Below, piece by piece: positions 1-5,461 of a stretch of 5,461 nt of DNA. The stretch is from Pseudomonadota bacterium (GTDB taxonomy: Bacteria > Pseudomonadota > Alphaproteobacteria > Rhizobiales > Devosiaceae). The stretch lies in NCBI GenBank assembly GCA_023387585.1, contig JAEWHZ010000170.1:1-5461 (forward strand), read 5' to 3'. A program made the translations under genes and the position numbers. The notes below the pieces were generated by a model. That model saw only the letters and a program-made list of their open reading frames with translations. It did not search any database and had not been told where the DNA came from. The first letter of the stretch is position 1, and every line of letters begins with the position of its first letter.

Positions 1-411
1 GGCGGCTCGCTGATCGAGGTCATCGACCCCGAGGATCCCGAGGACCCGGTGGTGCGCACACTGGTCGACAACACTTTGCTGCTCTATATACGCGGGACCG
101 AGGACGATGCGGCCGAACTGGTGCGCCGCTTTCGCAAGAACCCCAAGCCCATGTATTACCGGCCCGAATTCCTGCTGCGCAAATGGGCGCAGTTCAAAGC
201 GGAGAACGGCATCGCCGATGATTGCGACGTCGACCCGGCCGCCTTCGGCGCCTGGGGCTTCGAGGCGCTGCTGCGCGACCGGCTGCCGCGCTATCAGGCG
301 CTGGCCGACCGGCACGGTTATGTCGTCGAGGCCGGCGAATTGAGCGCCATCAAAAGCTCCGAGGATTTCAAGGCGCTGCTGGGCCGCGCCATCGAACGCC
401 GAATGCGCTGA
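1..411 (+). CDS. C-terminal part of an unidentified cytosolic protein (5' end outside window)
   Basis: The frame is open from base 1 and ends at a TGA at 409-411, giving 136 visible residues; the start lies left of the window. The ATG-less leader before the first in-frame GTG codons reads as normal coding sequence (GGSLIEVIDPEDPEDP), so this is a truncated long gene and not one that starts at base 49. The fragment is charged, has no membrane segment, and is mixed helix and strand. Recognisable stretches are LVDNTLLLYIRG, a KPMYYRPEFL segment, GFEALLRDRLPRYQALADRHGY, and a basic end (AIERRMR). I do not recognise the family. The RLPRYQALADRHGY part is faintly like the C-terminal part of small P-loop kinases or ATPases, but any Walker motif would be upstream of the window, so I assign no function. 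It is separated from metA by 93 nt containing hairpins and is probably not part of its operon. Confidence 0.8.
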   Translation, partial: GGSLIEVIDPEDPEDPVVRTLVDNTLLLYIRGTEDDAAELVRRFRKNPKPMYYRPEFLLRKWAQFKAENGIADDCDVDPAAFGAWGFEALLRDRLPRYQALADRHGYVVEAGELSAIKSSEDFKALLGRAIERRMR

Positions 412-439
412 GCGGACCGGGCGCGGCACCCCGGCCCGC
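412..439 (+). terminator. GC-rich hairpin directly after the first gene's stop
   Basis: The arms 412-421 and 430-439 pair over ten positions with a single A-C mismatch around an 8-nt loop. The hairpin begins at the base after the TGA at 409-411. There is no T tract behind it, so it is not a textbook intrinsic terminator. It could still slow polymerase or protect the 3' end of the upstream message. Terminator is the most likely reading from its placement, but it is an inference. Confidence 0.35.
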
Positions 440-448
440 TTGGAAGAC

Positions 449-467
449 CGGCAGGCTTTTCCTGCCG
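449..467 (+). promoter_or_regulatory. Small perfect hairpin in the metA leader
   Basis: The arms 449-455 and 461-467 are a perfect 7-bp inverted repeat around the loop CTTTT. It lies 37 nt upstream of the metA ATG. It may be part of a tandem terminator with the preceding hairpin or a leader structure of metA. It does not carry the conserved bases of the SAM-II (metA) riboswitch, so I do not call it a riboswitch. GC-rich DNA produces such stems by chance, so a role is uncertain. Confidence 0.3.
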
Positions 468-504
468 CCAGCCTTCAGCGCATTCGACCGAGAGTTCTTG
501 AAAA

Positions 505-1416
505 ATGCCCATACGCATTCCCGACGACCTGCCCGCCCGCCAGACGCTCGAAAGCGAGGGCGTCATGGTGATGGATTCGACGCGCGCCGCGCGCCAGGAC
601 ATCCGCCCGCTGCAGATCGGGCTTTTGAACCTGATGCCCAACAAGGAGCGCACCGAGACCCAGTTCGCCCGGCTGATCGGCTCGACCCCGCTGCAGGTCG
701 ACCTGACGCTGGTGCGCGTGACCGATCACCAGTCGAAGAACACGCCCGAGGACTATCTGAGGACGTTCTATTCGACCTGGAGCGAGGTGCGCAGCCAGAA
801 ATTCGACGGCTTCATCGTCACCGGCGCGCCGATCGCCAACATCCCCTTCGACCAGGTGCGCTACTGGCCGGAGATGGTCGAGATCATGGACTGGACCAAG
901 ACGCATGTGTTCCACACCATGTTCATCTGCTGGGGCGCACAGGCGGCGCTGCATCATTTCCACGACGTGAAGCGCTACCGCATGGCGCAGAAAGCGTTCG
1001 GGGTGTTCCGGCACACGGTGACGGCGCCGCGCTCGCCGCTGCTGCGCGGTTTTTCCGACAGCCCGATGATCCCGGTGTCGCGCTATAACGACATCGACCG
1101 CAAAAGCCTCAACGGCGATCTCGAGGTGCTGATCGACAGCACCGATATCGGCATCTGCATGCTGGCCGACAAGCGGCTGCGGGCGGCCTATATGCTCAAC
1201 CACCTCGAATACGACAACCGCTCGCTGGCGGACGAGTTCGAGCGCGACCTGGCGGCCGGGCTGGACCCGGCGCCGCCGGTCAACCTCTATCCCGGCAACG
1301 ATTTCACGGTGGAGCCGGAGAACCGCTGGCGCAGCCATGCGCATCTGCTGTTCCAGAACTGGATCAACCACATCTATCAGGAAACACCTTACGAACTCGA
1401 CCGTATCGGCAGCTGA
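505..1416 (+). CDS. metA: Homoserine O-acyltransferase MetA (acetyl- or succinyl-CoA donor unresolved)
   Basis: This cytosolic enzyme transfers an acyl group from acetyl-CoA or succinyl-CoA to the hydroxyl of homoserine, the first committed step of methionine synthesis. The 303-residue length is typical of MetA, and the start MPIRIPDDLPA is the usual N-terminus; an ATG lies at 505 with only a weak purine-rich stretch (GAGAG) upstream. Family landmarks run in order: GLLNLMPNKERTETQ (39-53), TGAP (106-109), the nucleophile elbow FICWGAQAA with catalytic Cys142, Lys163, the VSRYND segment with Ser192 (191-196), and the HLEYD motif with catalytic His233 and Glu235. The last two match His235 and Glu237 of characterised MetA, shifted by a two-residue gap. 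Residue 111 (codon 835-837, GCC) is Ala. Known MetA enzymes carry Glu there for acetyl-CoA or Gly for succinyl-CoA, so the donor cannot be read off directly. The small side chain leans toward the Gly type, but this is inference. The catalytic set is intact and the enzyme should be active. Confidence 0.96.
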   Translation: MPIRIPDDLPARQTLESEGVMVMDSTRAARQDIRPLQIGLLNLMPNKERTETQFARLIGSTPLQVDLTLVRVTDHQSKNTPEDYLRTFYSTWSEVRSQKFDGFIVTGAPIANIPFDQVRYWPEMVEIMDWTKTHVFHTMFICWGAQAALHHFHDVKRYRMAQKAFGVFRHTVTAPRSPLLRGFSDSPMIPVSRYNDIDRKSLNGDLEVLIDSTDIGICMLADKRLRAAYMLNHLEYDNRSLADEFERDLAAGLDPAPPVNLYPGNDFTVEPENRWRSHAHLLFQNWINHIYQETPYELDRIGS

Positions 1417-1421
1417 GCGGG

Positions 1422-1451
1422 CGCCGGGCGGGCTTGGAACCCTGCCCGGCG
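1422..1451 (+). terminator. Strong hairpin after metA, probable terminator or attenuating stem
   Basis: The arms 1422-1432 and 1441-1451 pair over 11 bp with one G-U wobble and enclose the 8-nt loop CTTGGAAC. The stem starts five bases after the metA stop (1414-1416) and ends 35 nt before the GTG start of the next gene. No T tract follows, so classical intrinsic termination is unproven. Position and stability support a 3' boundary of the metA message, perhaps with partial read-through into ycjXF. Confidence 0.45.
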
Positions 1452-1486
1452 ACGCCTATGTTGCGCGGGAAGCTGGGAAAGCACGC

Positions 1487-2926
1487 GTGCCGCAGTCGCC
1501 GATCACCATCACCGACGAACTGGGCGTCGCGCTCGCCAATCTCGCCGACAGCGCGACCGGGGTGCTCACCCCGACGCTGCGGCTGGGCGTGACCGGGCTC
1601 AGCCGCTCGGGCAAGACGGTGTTCATCACCGCGCTGGTGCACAGCCTGCTCACGGGAACGGGCCTGCACGGTTTCGCGCCGGTGACCGAGGGACGGCTGA
1701 TCGGCGCAAGGCTGGCGGAGCATCCCGACGCCACCATCCCGCGCTTCGCCTATGAGCAGCATATCGCGACGCTAACCGGCAGCCCGGCGCAGTGGCCGGA
1801 AAGCACGCGGCGCATCTCGCAGCTGCGGGTGATGCTGAAGTTCACTTCCGAGCGCTGGACGCGGCGGCTGGGCGGGCCGGTGACGCTCAATCTCGACATC
1901 GTCGACTATCCCGGCGAATGGCTGCTCGATCTGCCGCTGCTCAACAAATCCTTCGCCCAATGGAGCGCCGAGGCGCTGGAGCGGGCCGGGGCGCACGGCA
2001 CCGAGGCGAAGCCTTTTCTCGAAGCGCTGAGCGAACTCGACCCCTCGGCACCGGCGCGCGACATGGATGCCGAGAGGCTGGCGCAGCGTTTCACCGACTA
2101 CCTGCGCGCCGCGCGGCAGGACGGGCGGGCGCTGTCGAGCCTGCCGCCGGGGCGCTTCCTGCTGCCCGGCGACCTCGAAGGCTCGCCGGCGCTGACCTTC
2201 GCGCCCCTGCCCCCGCTCGACCGGCCCGGACGCGACAGCCTTCATGCCCGGCTCGAAGCCCGCTACGAGGCCTATAAGCACCACGTCATACGGCCCTTCC
2301 TGCGCGACCACTTCCTGCGGCTCGACCGGCAGGTGGTGCTGGTCGACGTGCTGCGCGCGCTCAATGCGGGGCCGGACGCGGTGCGCGATCTCGAGACGGC
2401 GCTGACCGAGGTGCTCGCCGCCTTCCGGCAGGGCGAATCCAACCCGTTCGGCCGGCTCGTCTCCCGCCATATCGACCGCATATTGTTCGCCGCCACCAAG
2501 GCCGATCTGCTGCACCACACCAGCCACGACCGGCTCGAAGCCATCCTCAACCGGCTGGTGGCGGCGGCGGCGCGGCGGGCGCGCTTCGCCGGCGCCCAGA
2601 CCCGGAGCCTCGCCATCGCCGCCATCCGCGCGACGCGCGAGGGCACGATCCGCGAGGACGGCGAGACGCTGCCCACCATCGTCGGCACGCCCGAGGCCGG
2701 GCAGGTGCTGGATGGCACGACCTATGACGGCACCGAGGAAATCGCCTTGTTTCCCGGCGACTTGCCGGCGGATGCGGAATCTGCGCTGCAACAGCGCCAG
2801 CAGCTCAACTTCCTGCGCTTCACCCCGCCGGCGCAATTGCGCAAATCGGCGTCGGGCGAGCCGGTCTTCGCCCATACCAGGCTCGATCGCGCCATCGACT
2901 ACCTGATCGGAGACTGGATGCGATGA
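1487..2926 (+). CDS. ycjX: YcjX-family (DUF463) P-loop NTPase-like protein
   Basis: This is a predicted cytosolic nucleotide-binding protein of the YcjX family, which in enterobacteria is linked to the phage-shock (Psp) regulon; its molecular role is not well defined. I chose the GTG at 1487, which gives 479 residues (E. coli YcjX is about 465). It follows GGGAAA with a 6-nt spacer, and no ATG in this frame lies between the metA stop and the P-loop. The Walker A motif GLSRSGKT is at 37-44. The family signature VDYPGEWLLDLP (139-150) acts as the switch/Walker B-like region. PGRFLLPGD is at 221-229, RQVVLVDVLRALNAGP at 281-296, and ATKAD, a G4-like TKxD motif for guanine recognition, at 336-340. 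The C-terminus LDRAIDYLIGDWMR (466-479) also matches the family. The stop overlaps the start of the ycjF-type gene by four bases (ATGA at 2923-2926), so the two are almost surely co-expressed. No Psp genes are visible nearby and no sigma-54 type promoter was found in the 70-nt upstream gap. Confidence 0.94.
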   Translation: MPQSPITITDELGVALANLADSATGVLTPTLRLGVTGLSRSGKTVFITALVHSLLTGTGLHGFAPVTEGRLIGARLAEHPDATIPRFAYEQHIATLTGSPAQWPESTRRISQLRVMLKFTSERWTRRLGGPVTLNLDIVDYPGEWLLDLPLLNKSFAQWSAEALERAGAHGTEAKPFLEALSELDPSAPARDMDAERLAQRFTDYLRAARQDGRALSSLPPGRFLLPGDLEGSPALTFAPLPPLDRPGRDSLHARLEARYEAYKHHVIRPFLRDHFLRLDRQVVLVDVLRALNAGPDAVRDLETALTEVLAAFRQGESNPFGRLVSRHIDRILFAATKADLLHHTSHDRLEAILNRLVAAAARRARFAGAQTRSLAIAAIRATREGTIREDGETLPTIVGTPEAGQVLDGTTYDGTEEIALFPGDLPADAESALQQRQQLNFLRFTPPAQLRKSASGEPVFAHTRLDRAIDYLIGDWMR

Positions 2927-3936
2927 AACGGCCGACGGCCCGTCCGGTTTCGCCCCGGCCCGAGGAAGACCGCGCCAGAAGGCCACCGCGCGCCTTCGCG
3001 GCGGAATCGGCGGAACTGGCGCCCGATCCGCCGGAAGAGGAGCCCATGCCGGTCGATCCGGCGCCACGCGCCTTCGCCAACCGCGCCAGCATCTGGCGCC
3101 GGCTGGCGAGCGGCGCCTTCGGCATATTGGTGGCCGCAGCGCTCGGCATCGCCGCCGACCGGCTGATCGCCGATCTGTTCTCCCGCGCGCCATGGCTCGG
3201 CTGGGCCGGGCTGGTGGTGCTCGCCATCCTGCTGCTCGCCATCCTCGCGCTGATCGCGCGCGAGATGCTGGCGCTGCGCCGGCTCAAGCGCATAGACGGA
3301 TTGCGCCGCGACGCCGCGCGGGCTGTGCGCGACGACGATGCAAGGCTGGCGCGGCACGTGATCGCGGCCGTAGGCGGGGTCTATGCCGGGCGCACCGACA
3401 TGGCGACCCCGCTGGCCGAAGTGCGCAGCGCCACCGCCGACATGTTCGACGGCGAAGAGCAGCTCGCCTATGCGGAGCGCCGGCTGATGCCCGCGCTCGA
3501 CGCCAAGGCCCGCGCCGCCATCGCCGCTTCGGCAAGGCGCGTGGCGCTGGTGACTGCGGTGTCGCCGCGCGCACTCGTCGATATCGGCTTCGTGCTCTAT
3601 GAGAGCATCCGGTTGGTCGGGTTCCTGTCGCGCCTTTATGCCGGCCGGCCGGGCATGATTGGCGGCTGGCGGCTGGCCCGCGCCATCCTGGCCCATCTGG
3701 CGGTGACCGGCGGTCTGGTGCTGACCGAGGGCGTGGTGGAGCAGCTCGTCGGCCAGGGCCTCGCCGCCCGGCTGTCGGCACGACTCGGCGAAGGCGTGGT
3801 CAACGGGCTGATGACGGTGCGCGTCGGCATCGCCGCCATCCTCGTGGTGCGCCCCCTGCCCTTCACCGTCACCGACCAGCCGCTGGTGCGCGACTTCCTG
3901 CCGGAGCTGGTGAAGGTCTCGCAGAAGGAGGACTGA
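2923..3936 (+). CDS. ycjF: YcjF-family (DUF697/TIGR01620) inner-membrane protein
   Basis: This 337-residue protein matches YcjF in length (about 350), membrane layout and position behind ycjX. Its N-terminal 55 residues are Pro-, Arg- and Glu-rich and look disordered. Two hydrophobic segments follow at about 64-86 (SGAFGILVAAALGIAADRLI) and 91-113 (WLGWAGLVVLAILLLAILAL), giving a hairpin in the cytoplasmic membrane. A charged helical stretch follows (about 114-205). The C-terminal DUF697-like region contains further apolar helices: VALVTAVSPRALVDIGFVLY (207-226), a second around 251-275, and GLMTVRVGIAAILVVRPLPF (295-314). The ATG at 2923 lies inside the ycjX stop, and a GGAG at 2909-2912 sits ten bases before it, so translational coupling is expected. 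Known family members have no settled biochemical function. The constant pairing suggests that YcjF anchors or partners YcjX at the membrane, which is inference. The gene runs toward a convergent flavoprotein gene only 67 nt away. Confidence 0.9.
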   Translation: MKRPTARPVSPRPEEDRARRPPRAFAAESAELAPDPPEEEPMPVDPAPRAFANRASIWRRLASGAFGILVAAALGIAADRLIADLFSRAPWLGWAGLVVLAILLLAILALIAREMLALRRLKRIDGLRRDAARAVRDDDARLARHVIAAVGGVYAGRTDMATPLAEVRSATADMFDGEEQLAYAERRLMPALDAKARAAIAASARRVALVTAVSPRALVDIGFVLYESIRLVGFLSRLYAGRPGMIGGWRLARAILAHLAVTGGLVLTEGVVEQLVGQGLAARLSARLGEGVVNGLMTVRVGIAAILVVRPLPFTVTDQPLVRDFLPELVKVSQKED

Positions 3937-3958
3937 ACCTCAGAGCCTTTGATTTGTC

Positions 3959-4003
3959 GCGTTTCCGAACCGCAAAAGTGGGAGCCACTTTTGCTGGAAA
4001 CGC
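3959..4003. repeat. 45-nt two-tier palindrome between convergent genes, probable dispersed repeat and bidirectional terminator
   Basis: The outer arms GCGTTTCC (3959-3966) and GGAAACGC (3996-4003) are perfect complements. The inner arms GCAAAAGTGG (3972-3981) and CCACTTTTGC (3985-3994) are a perfect 10-bp stem closed by the 3-nt loop GAG. The tiers are joined by an asymmetric internal loop of 5 nt (3967-3971) and 1 nt (3995). The element ends exactly at the base before the flavoprotein stop codon (4004-4006, minus strand) and starts 22 nt after the ycjF stop. Its A/T-rich core differs from the surrounding DNA. From memory, palindromes with the GCAAAAGTGG / CCACTTTTGC core recur in Hyphomicrobiales intergenic regions; I could not check this by search. 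Such an element can stop or stabilise transcripts from both sides. Confidence 0.7.
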
Positions 4004-5032
4004 TCAGACGACCCCGAGCTTCTTCTGCAGCTTGGTCGAGGAGGTCGTGTACTGGAACACGATGCGCTCGCCGGGCGAGACGATCCGCTTGGCCGCCTGC
4101 GCCATCAGCGCGGCTTCGTGGAAGCCCGACAGGATCAGCTTGAGCTTGCCCGGATAGTGGTTGATGTCGCCGATGGCGAAGACGCCGGGCACCGAGGTCT
4201 CGAACTTTTCCGTATCGACGACGATCAGATTGTCGTTGAGCTCCAGCCCCCAATCGGCGACCGGGCCGAGCTTCATCGTCAGCCCGAAGAAGGGCAGCAG
4301 GCGCGTCGCCGGAACGGCGAGGTCGCCGGCATCGGTGGTCAGGTGAACATGGTCGATCTGTCCGTCCTTGCCATCGAGCCGGGCGATCTGGCCGAGCTGG
4401 AAGGAGATCTTGCCCTCCGCCACCAGCTCCTTCATGCGGTTGACCGAGGCAGGAGCCGCCTTGAAGGCGTCGCGGCGATGCACCAGCGTCAGGCTGCGCA
4501 CGATGGGCTGCAGGCTCAGCGTCCAATCGAGCGCCGAATCGCCGCCGCCGACGATGACCACGTCCTGGCCACGGAAATCGTCCATGCGGCGCACGGCGTA
4601 GAACACCGACTTGTTCTCGTATTGCTCGATATCGTCGACCGGCGGGCGCTTGGGCTGGAACGAGCCGCCGCCGGCCGCGATCACCACCGCCTTGGCGACA
4701 AAAGTCTCGCCGGCATCGGTGAGCAGCCGGAAGGTCCCGTCCGCCTGCTTTTCGAGCGTCGTCACCATGCGGCTGAAGTGGAATTCAGGCTCGAACGGGG
4801 CGATCTGCTGCATCAGATTGTCGGTCAGTTGCTGACCCGTGATCACCGGAAAGCCGGGAATGTCGTAGATCGGCTTTTCCGGATAGAGCTCGGCGCACTG
4901 CCCGCCGGCCCGGTCGAGAATATCGATGAAGTGACATTTGACGTCGAGCAGCCCGAGTTCGAAAGCCGCGAACAGGCCGCACGGCCCCGCGCCGATCACG
5001 ACCACGTCGGTGACGATTTCTGCTCCGCTCAT
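4004..5032 (-). CDS. Ferredoxin/flavodoxin-NADP+ reductase, thioredoxin-reductase-like class
   Basis: This is a soluble FAD enzyme that moves electrons between NADPH and ferredoxin or flavodoxin. The 342-residue length fits the thioredoxin-reductase-like FNR class (for example YumC of Bacillus and the Rhodopseudomonas enzyme). An ATG at 5032 gives MSGAEIVTDVVVIGAGPCG; a GGAA five bases upstream supports it over the longer ATG at 5077, whose extra residues (MSTLSWCRRRHSG) do not resemble the family. Motifs in order: FAD dinucleotide fold GAGPCG (14-19), GGQCAELYPEKPIYDIPG (43-60), NADP(H) fold GGGDSALDW (162-170), the 2'-phosphate-binding HRRDAF (185-190), and the FAD-binding VFAIGDIN (284-291). 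The redox CxxC of true thioredoxin reductase is absent. The C-terminal tail FQYTTSSTKLQKKLGV is typical of this class, and its aromatic Tyr328 is a candidate to stack on the flavin ring. A SUMT gene lies upstream on the same strand, so the partner may include a siroheme reductase's ferredoxin; other ferredoxin roles such as redox stress are equally possible. Confidence 0.92.
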   Translation of the reverse strand: MSGAEIVTDVVVIGAGPCGLFAAFELGLLDVKCHFIDILDRAGGQCAELYPEKPIYDIPGFPVITGQQLTDNLMQQIAPFEPEFHFSRMVTTLEKQADGTFRLLTDAGETFVAKAVVIAAGGGSFQPKRPPVDDIEQYENKSVFYAVRRMDDFRGQDVVIVGGGDSALDWTLSLQPIVRSLTLVHRRDAFKAAPASVNRMKELVAEGKISFQLGQIARLDGKDGQIDHVHLTTDAGDLAVPATRLLPFFGLTMKLGPVADWGLELNDNLIVVDTEKFETSVPGVFAIGDINHYPGKLKLILSGFHEAALMAQAAKRIVSPGERIVFQYTTSSTKLQKKLGVV

Positions 5033-5087
5033 ATTCGTTCCGGAATGTCTGCGCCGACACCAGGACAGCGTCGACAAGGCTGAAATG

Positions 5088-5110
5088 GCCCGGCGGGGGA
5101 GTTGCCGGGC
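5088..5110 (-). promoter_or_regulatory. Hairpin in the leader of the ferredoxin reductase gene
   Basis: The arms 5088-5094 (GCCCGGC on the plus strand) and 5104-5110 (GCCGGGC) form a perfect 7-bp stem with a 9-nt loop. On the minus-strand transcript it lies about 55 nt before the ATG at 5032. It could be a leader structure or an incidental stem in GC-rich DNA. No known riboswitch pattern is visible. Confidence 0.25.
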
Positions 5111-5121
5111 GGATGACGGCG

Positions 5122-5135
5122 CTGGTTTAAATCAA
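5122..5135. promoter_or_regulatory. Imperfect FNR/FixK-like dyad upstream of the ferredoxin reductase gene
   Basis: The plus-strand bases CTGGTTTAAATCAA have one perfect ATCAA half and a second half matching 3 of 5 bases of the TTGAT-N4-ATCAA pattern bound by FNR/FixK-type regulators. It sits in a local AT-rich pocket about 90 bp upstream of the reductase start, where an operator would be plausible. One good half-site can arise by chance, so this is a weak call. Confidence 0.2.
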
Positions 5136-5138
5136 CCC

Positions 5139-5170
5139 ATGCGCCGAAGATAGGGCACACAAGGGCGCAT
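5139..5170 (-). terminator. Inverted repeat after the SUMT gene, weak terminator candidate
   Basis: The arms ATGCGCC (5139-5145) and GGCGCAT (5164-5170) are a perfect 7-bp inverted repeat with an 18-nt spacer, starting four bases after the SUMT stop (5175-5177, minus strand). The long loop makes a stable stem doubtful and no T run follows directly. If it does work as a 3' boundary, the reductase would need its own promoter in the remaining leader. Confidence 0.25.
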
Positions 5171-5174
5171 CGGC

Positions 5175-5461
5175 TCAAGCCGCGCGAAACGCGCCCGAGG
5201 CAAGTGCCGCCGCATCGGCCCAATCGCCATGCGCGATCGCCGCGCCGACCAGCAGCACCGCCGGGCCTTCCGGCAGCTCTGGCGCCGCCTGCGCCATAAC
5301 CCCCAGCGTCAGCCGCACCGCGTGGCGGTCGGGCCGCCCGGCATTGACGACGATGCCCACCGGCAGGTCGGCGGGCGCCCCCTGGGCCAGAAGCCGCCCG
5401 GCCGTCTCGGCGGCGATCGACTTGCCCATATAGAGCGCCAGCGACATGCCGGCGCCGGCCA
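5175..5461 (-). CDS. C-terminal part of uroporphyrinogen-III C-methyltransferase (SUMT; CobA or CysG C-domain), 5' end outside window
   Basis: SUMT uses S-adenosylmethionine to methylate uroporphyrinogen III at C2 and C7, giving precorrin-2 for siroheme or cobalamin. The frame is open from the right edge (AGAGMSLALYMGKS) to a TGA at 5177-5175, so only about 95 C-terminal residues are visible and the Met in that run is internal. Diagnostic pieces are LALYMGKS followed by a helix (AAETAGRLLAQGAP), the strand PVGIVVNAGRPDR, which is a conserved SUMT signature, and PAVLLVGAAIAHGDW near the end. The fragment cannot separate a stand-alone CobA from a fused siroheme synthase CysG, because both share this domain. 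It runs in the same direction as the ferredoxin reductase 142 nt downstream. A siroheme role would link it to sulfite or nitrite reduction, but no reductase gene is visible. Confidence 0.9.
   Translation of the reverse strand, partial: AGAGMSLALYMGKSIAAETAGRLLAQGAPADLPVGIVVNAGRPDRHAVRLTLGVMAQAAPELPEGPAVLLVGAAIAHGDWADAAALASGAFRAA

Noticed and set aside
475..1371. A 298-codon minus-strand open frame opposite metA
   Set aside because: It is His/Arg/Val-rich with no family features and is fully antisense to metA, whose catalytic residues are intact.
1337..1486. Upstream extension of the YcjX frame to an ATG at 1337 inside metA
   Set aside because: The extra 50 residues overlap metA, do not resemble the YcjX N-terminus, and the GTG at 1487 has a fitting GGGAAA upstream and gives the normal family length.
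1417..1486. Sigma-54 promoter for ycjXF
   Set aside because: I looked for GG-N10-GC in the gap; the GG and GC pairs present are spaced 11 or 13 nt or lack the TTGC context, so nothing fits.
1772..3193. A 473-codon open frame on the minus strand opposite ycjX and ycjF
   Set aside because: Its product is a low-complexity Arg/Gly/Ala/Pro-rich chain with no domain, and it lies antisense to two clearly recognised genes. It comes from codon bias in GC-rich DNA.
5033..5077. Longer start of the ferredoxin reductase at 5077
   Set aside because: The added residues do not resemble the family, while the ATG at 5032 puts the FAD fold at the usual distance from the N-terminus and has a GGAA upstream.
4118..5083. 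A 321-codon plus-strand open frame opposite the ferredoxin reductase
   Set aside because: It mirrors the well-supported flavoprotein, has no recognisable motif, and its composition is that of a shadow frame.
5139..5180. Sigma-70-like promoter for the reductase (TTGAGC with CTATCT on the minus strand)
   Set aside because: The spacing is about 19 nt and the boxes are only partial matches, too weak to list as a feature.

Overview
The window is GC-rich, bacterial and densely coding. The strong third-position GC bias throws long shadow reading frames onto the opposite strands. Protein features (an alphaproteobacterial-style MetA, a YcjX/YcjF pair, a thioredoxin-reductase-like ferredoxin-NADP+ reductase, and a siroheme/cobalamin-pathway SUMT end) together with a short intergenic palindrome of a type I associate with Hyphomicrobiales (Rhizobiales) suggest an alphaproteobacterial chromosome, perhaps Devosia- or Mesorhizobium-like. 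The placement rests on pattern memory, not on a search.

Layout. Plus strand: (1) the 3' end of an unidentified cytosolic protein, 1-411; (2) a 93-nt spacer with two GC-rich hairpins; (3) metA, 505-1416, which activates homoserine for methionine synthesis; (4) a 70-nt spacer with a strong hairpin; (5) a YcjX-type P-loop protein starting at a GTG, 1487-2926; (6) a YcjF-type membrane protein whose ATG overlaps the YcjX stop, 2923-3936. Minus strand: (7) a ferredoxin/flavodoxin-NADP+ reductase of the thioredoxin-reductase-like class, 5032-4004, convergent with ycjF; (8) a 142-nt spacer; (9) the 3' end of a uroporphyrinogen-III C-methyltransferase (CobA/CysG-type), entering from the right edge and ending at 5175.

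How the genes work together. metA is probably its own unit between hairpins. ycjX and ycjF are translationally coupled and likely form one stress- or envelope-related membrane module. The SUMT end and the flavoprotein on the minus strand fit a siroheme and assimilatory reductase context: SUMT makes the siroheme precursor and a ferredoxin reductase could feed electrons to a siroheme sulfite or nitrite reductase. No reductase gene is inside the window, so this link is inferred.

I do not see a new multi-gene system here. The points most worth a second look are an Ala at the acyl-CoA specificity position 111 of MetA, where Glu or Gly is expected, and a 45-nt two-tier palindrome that fills most of the gap between the convergent genes and ends exactly at a stop codon.
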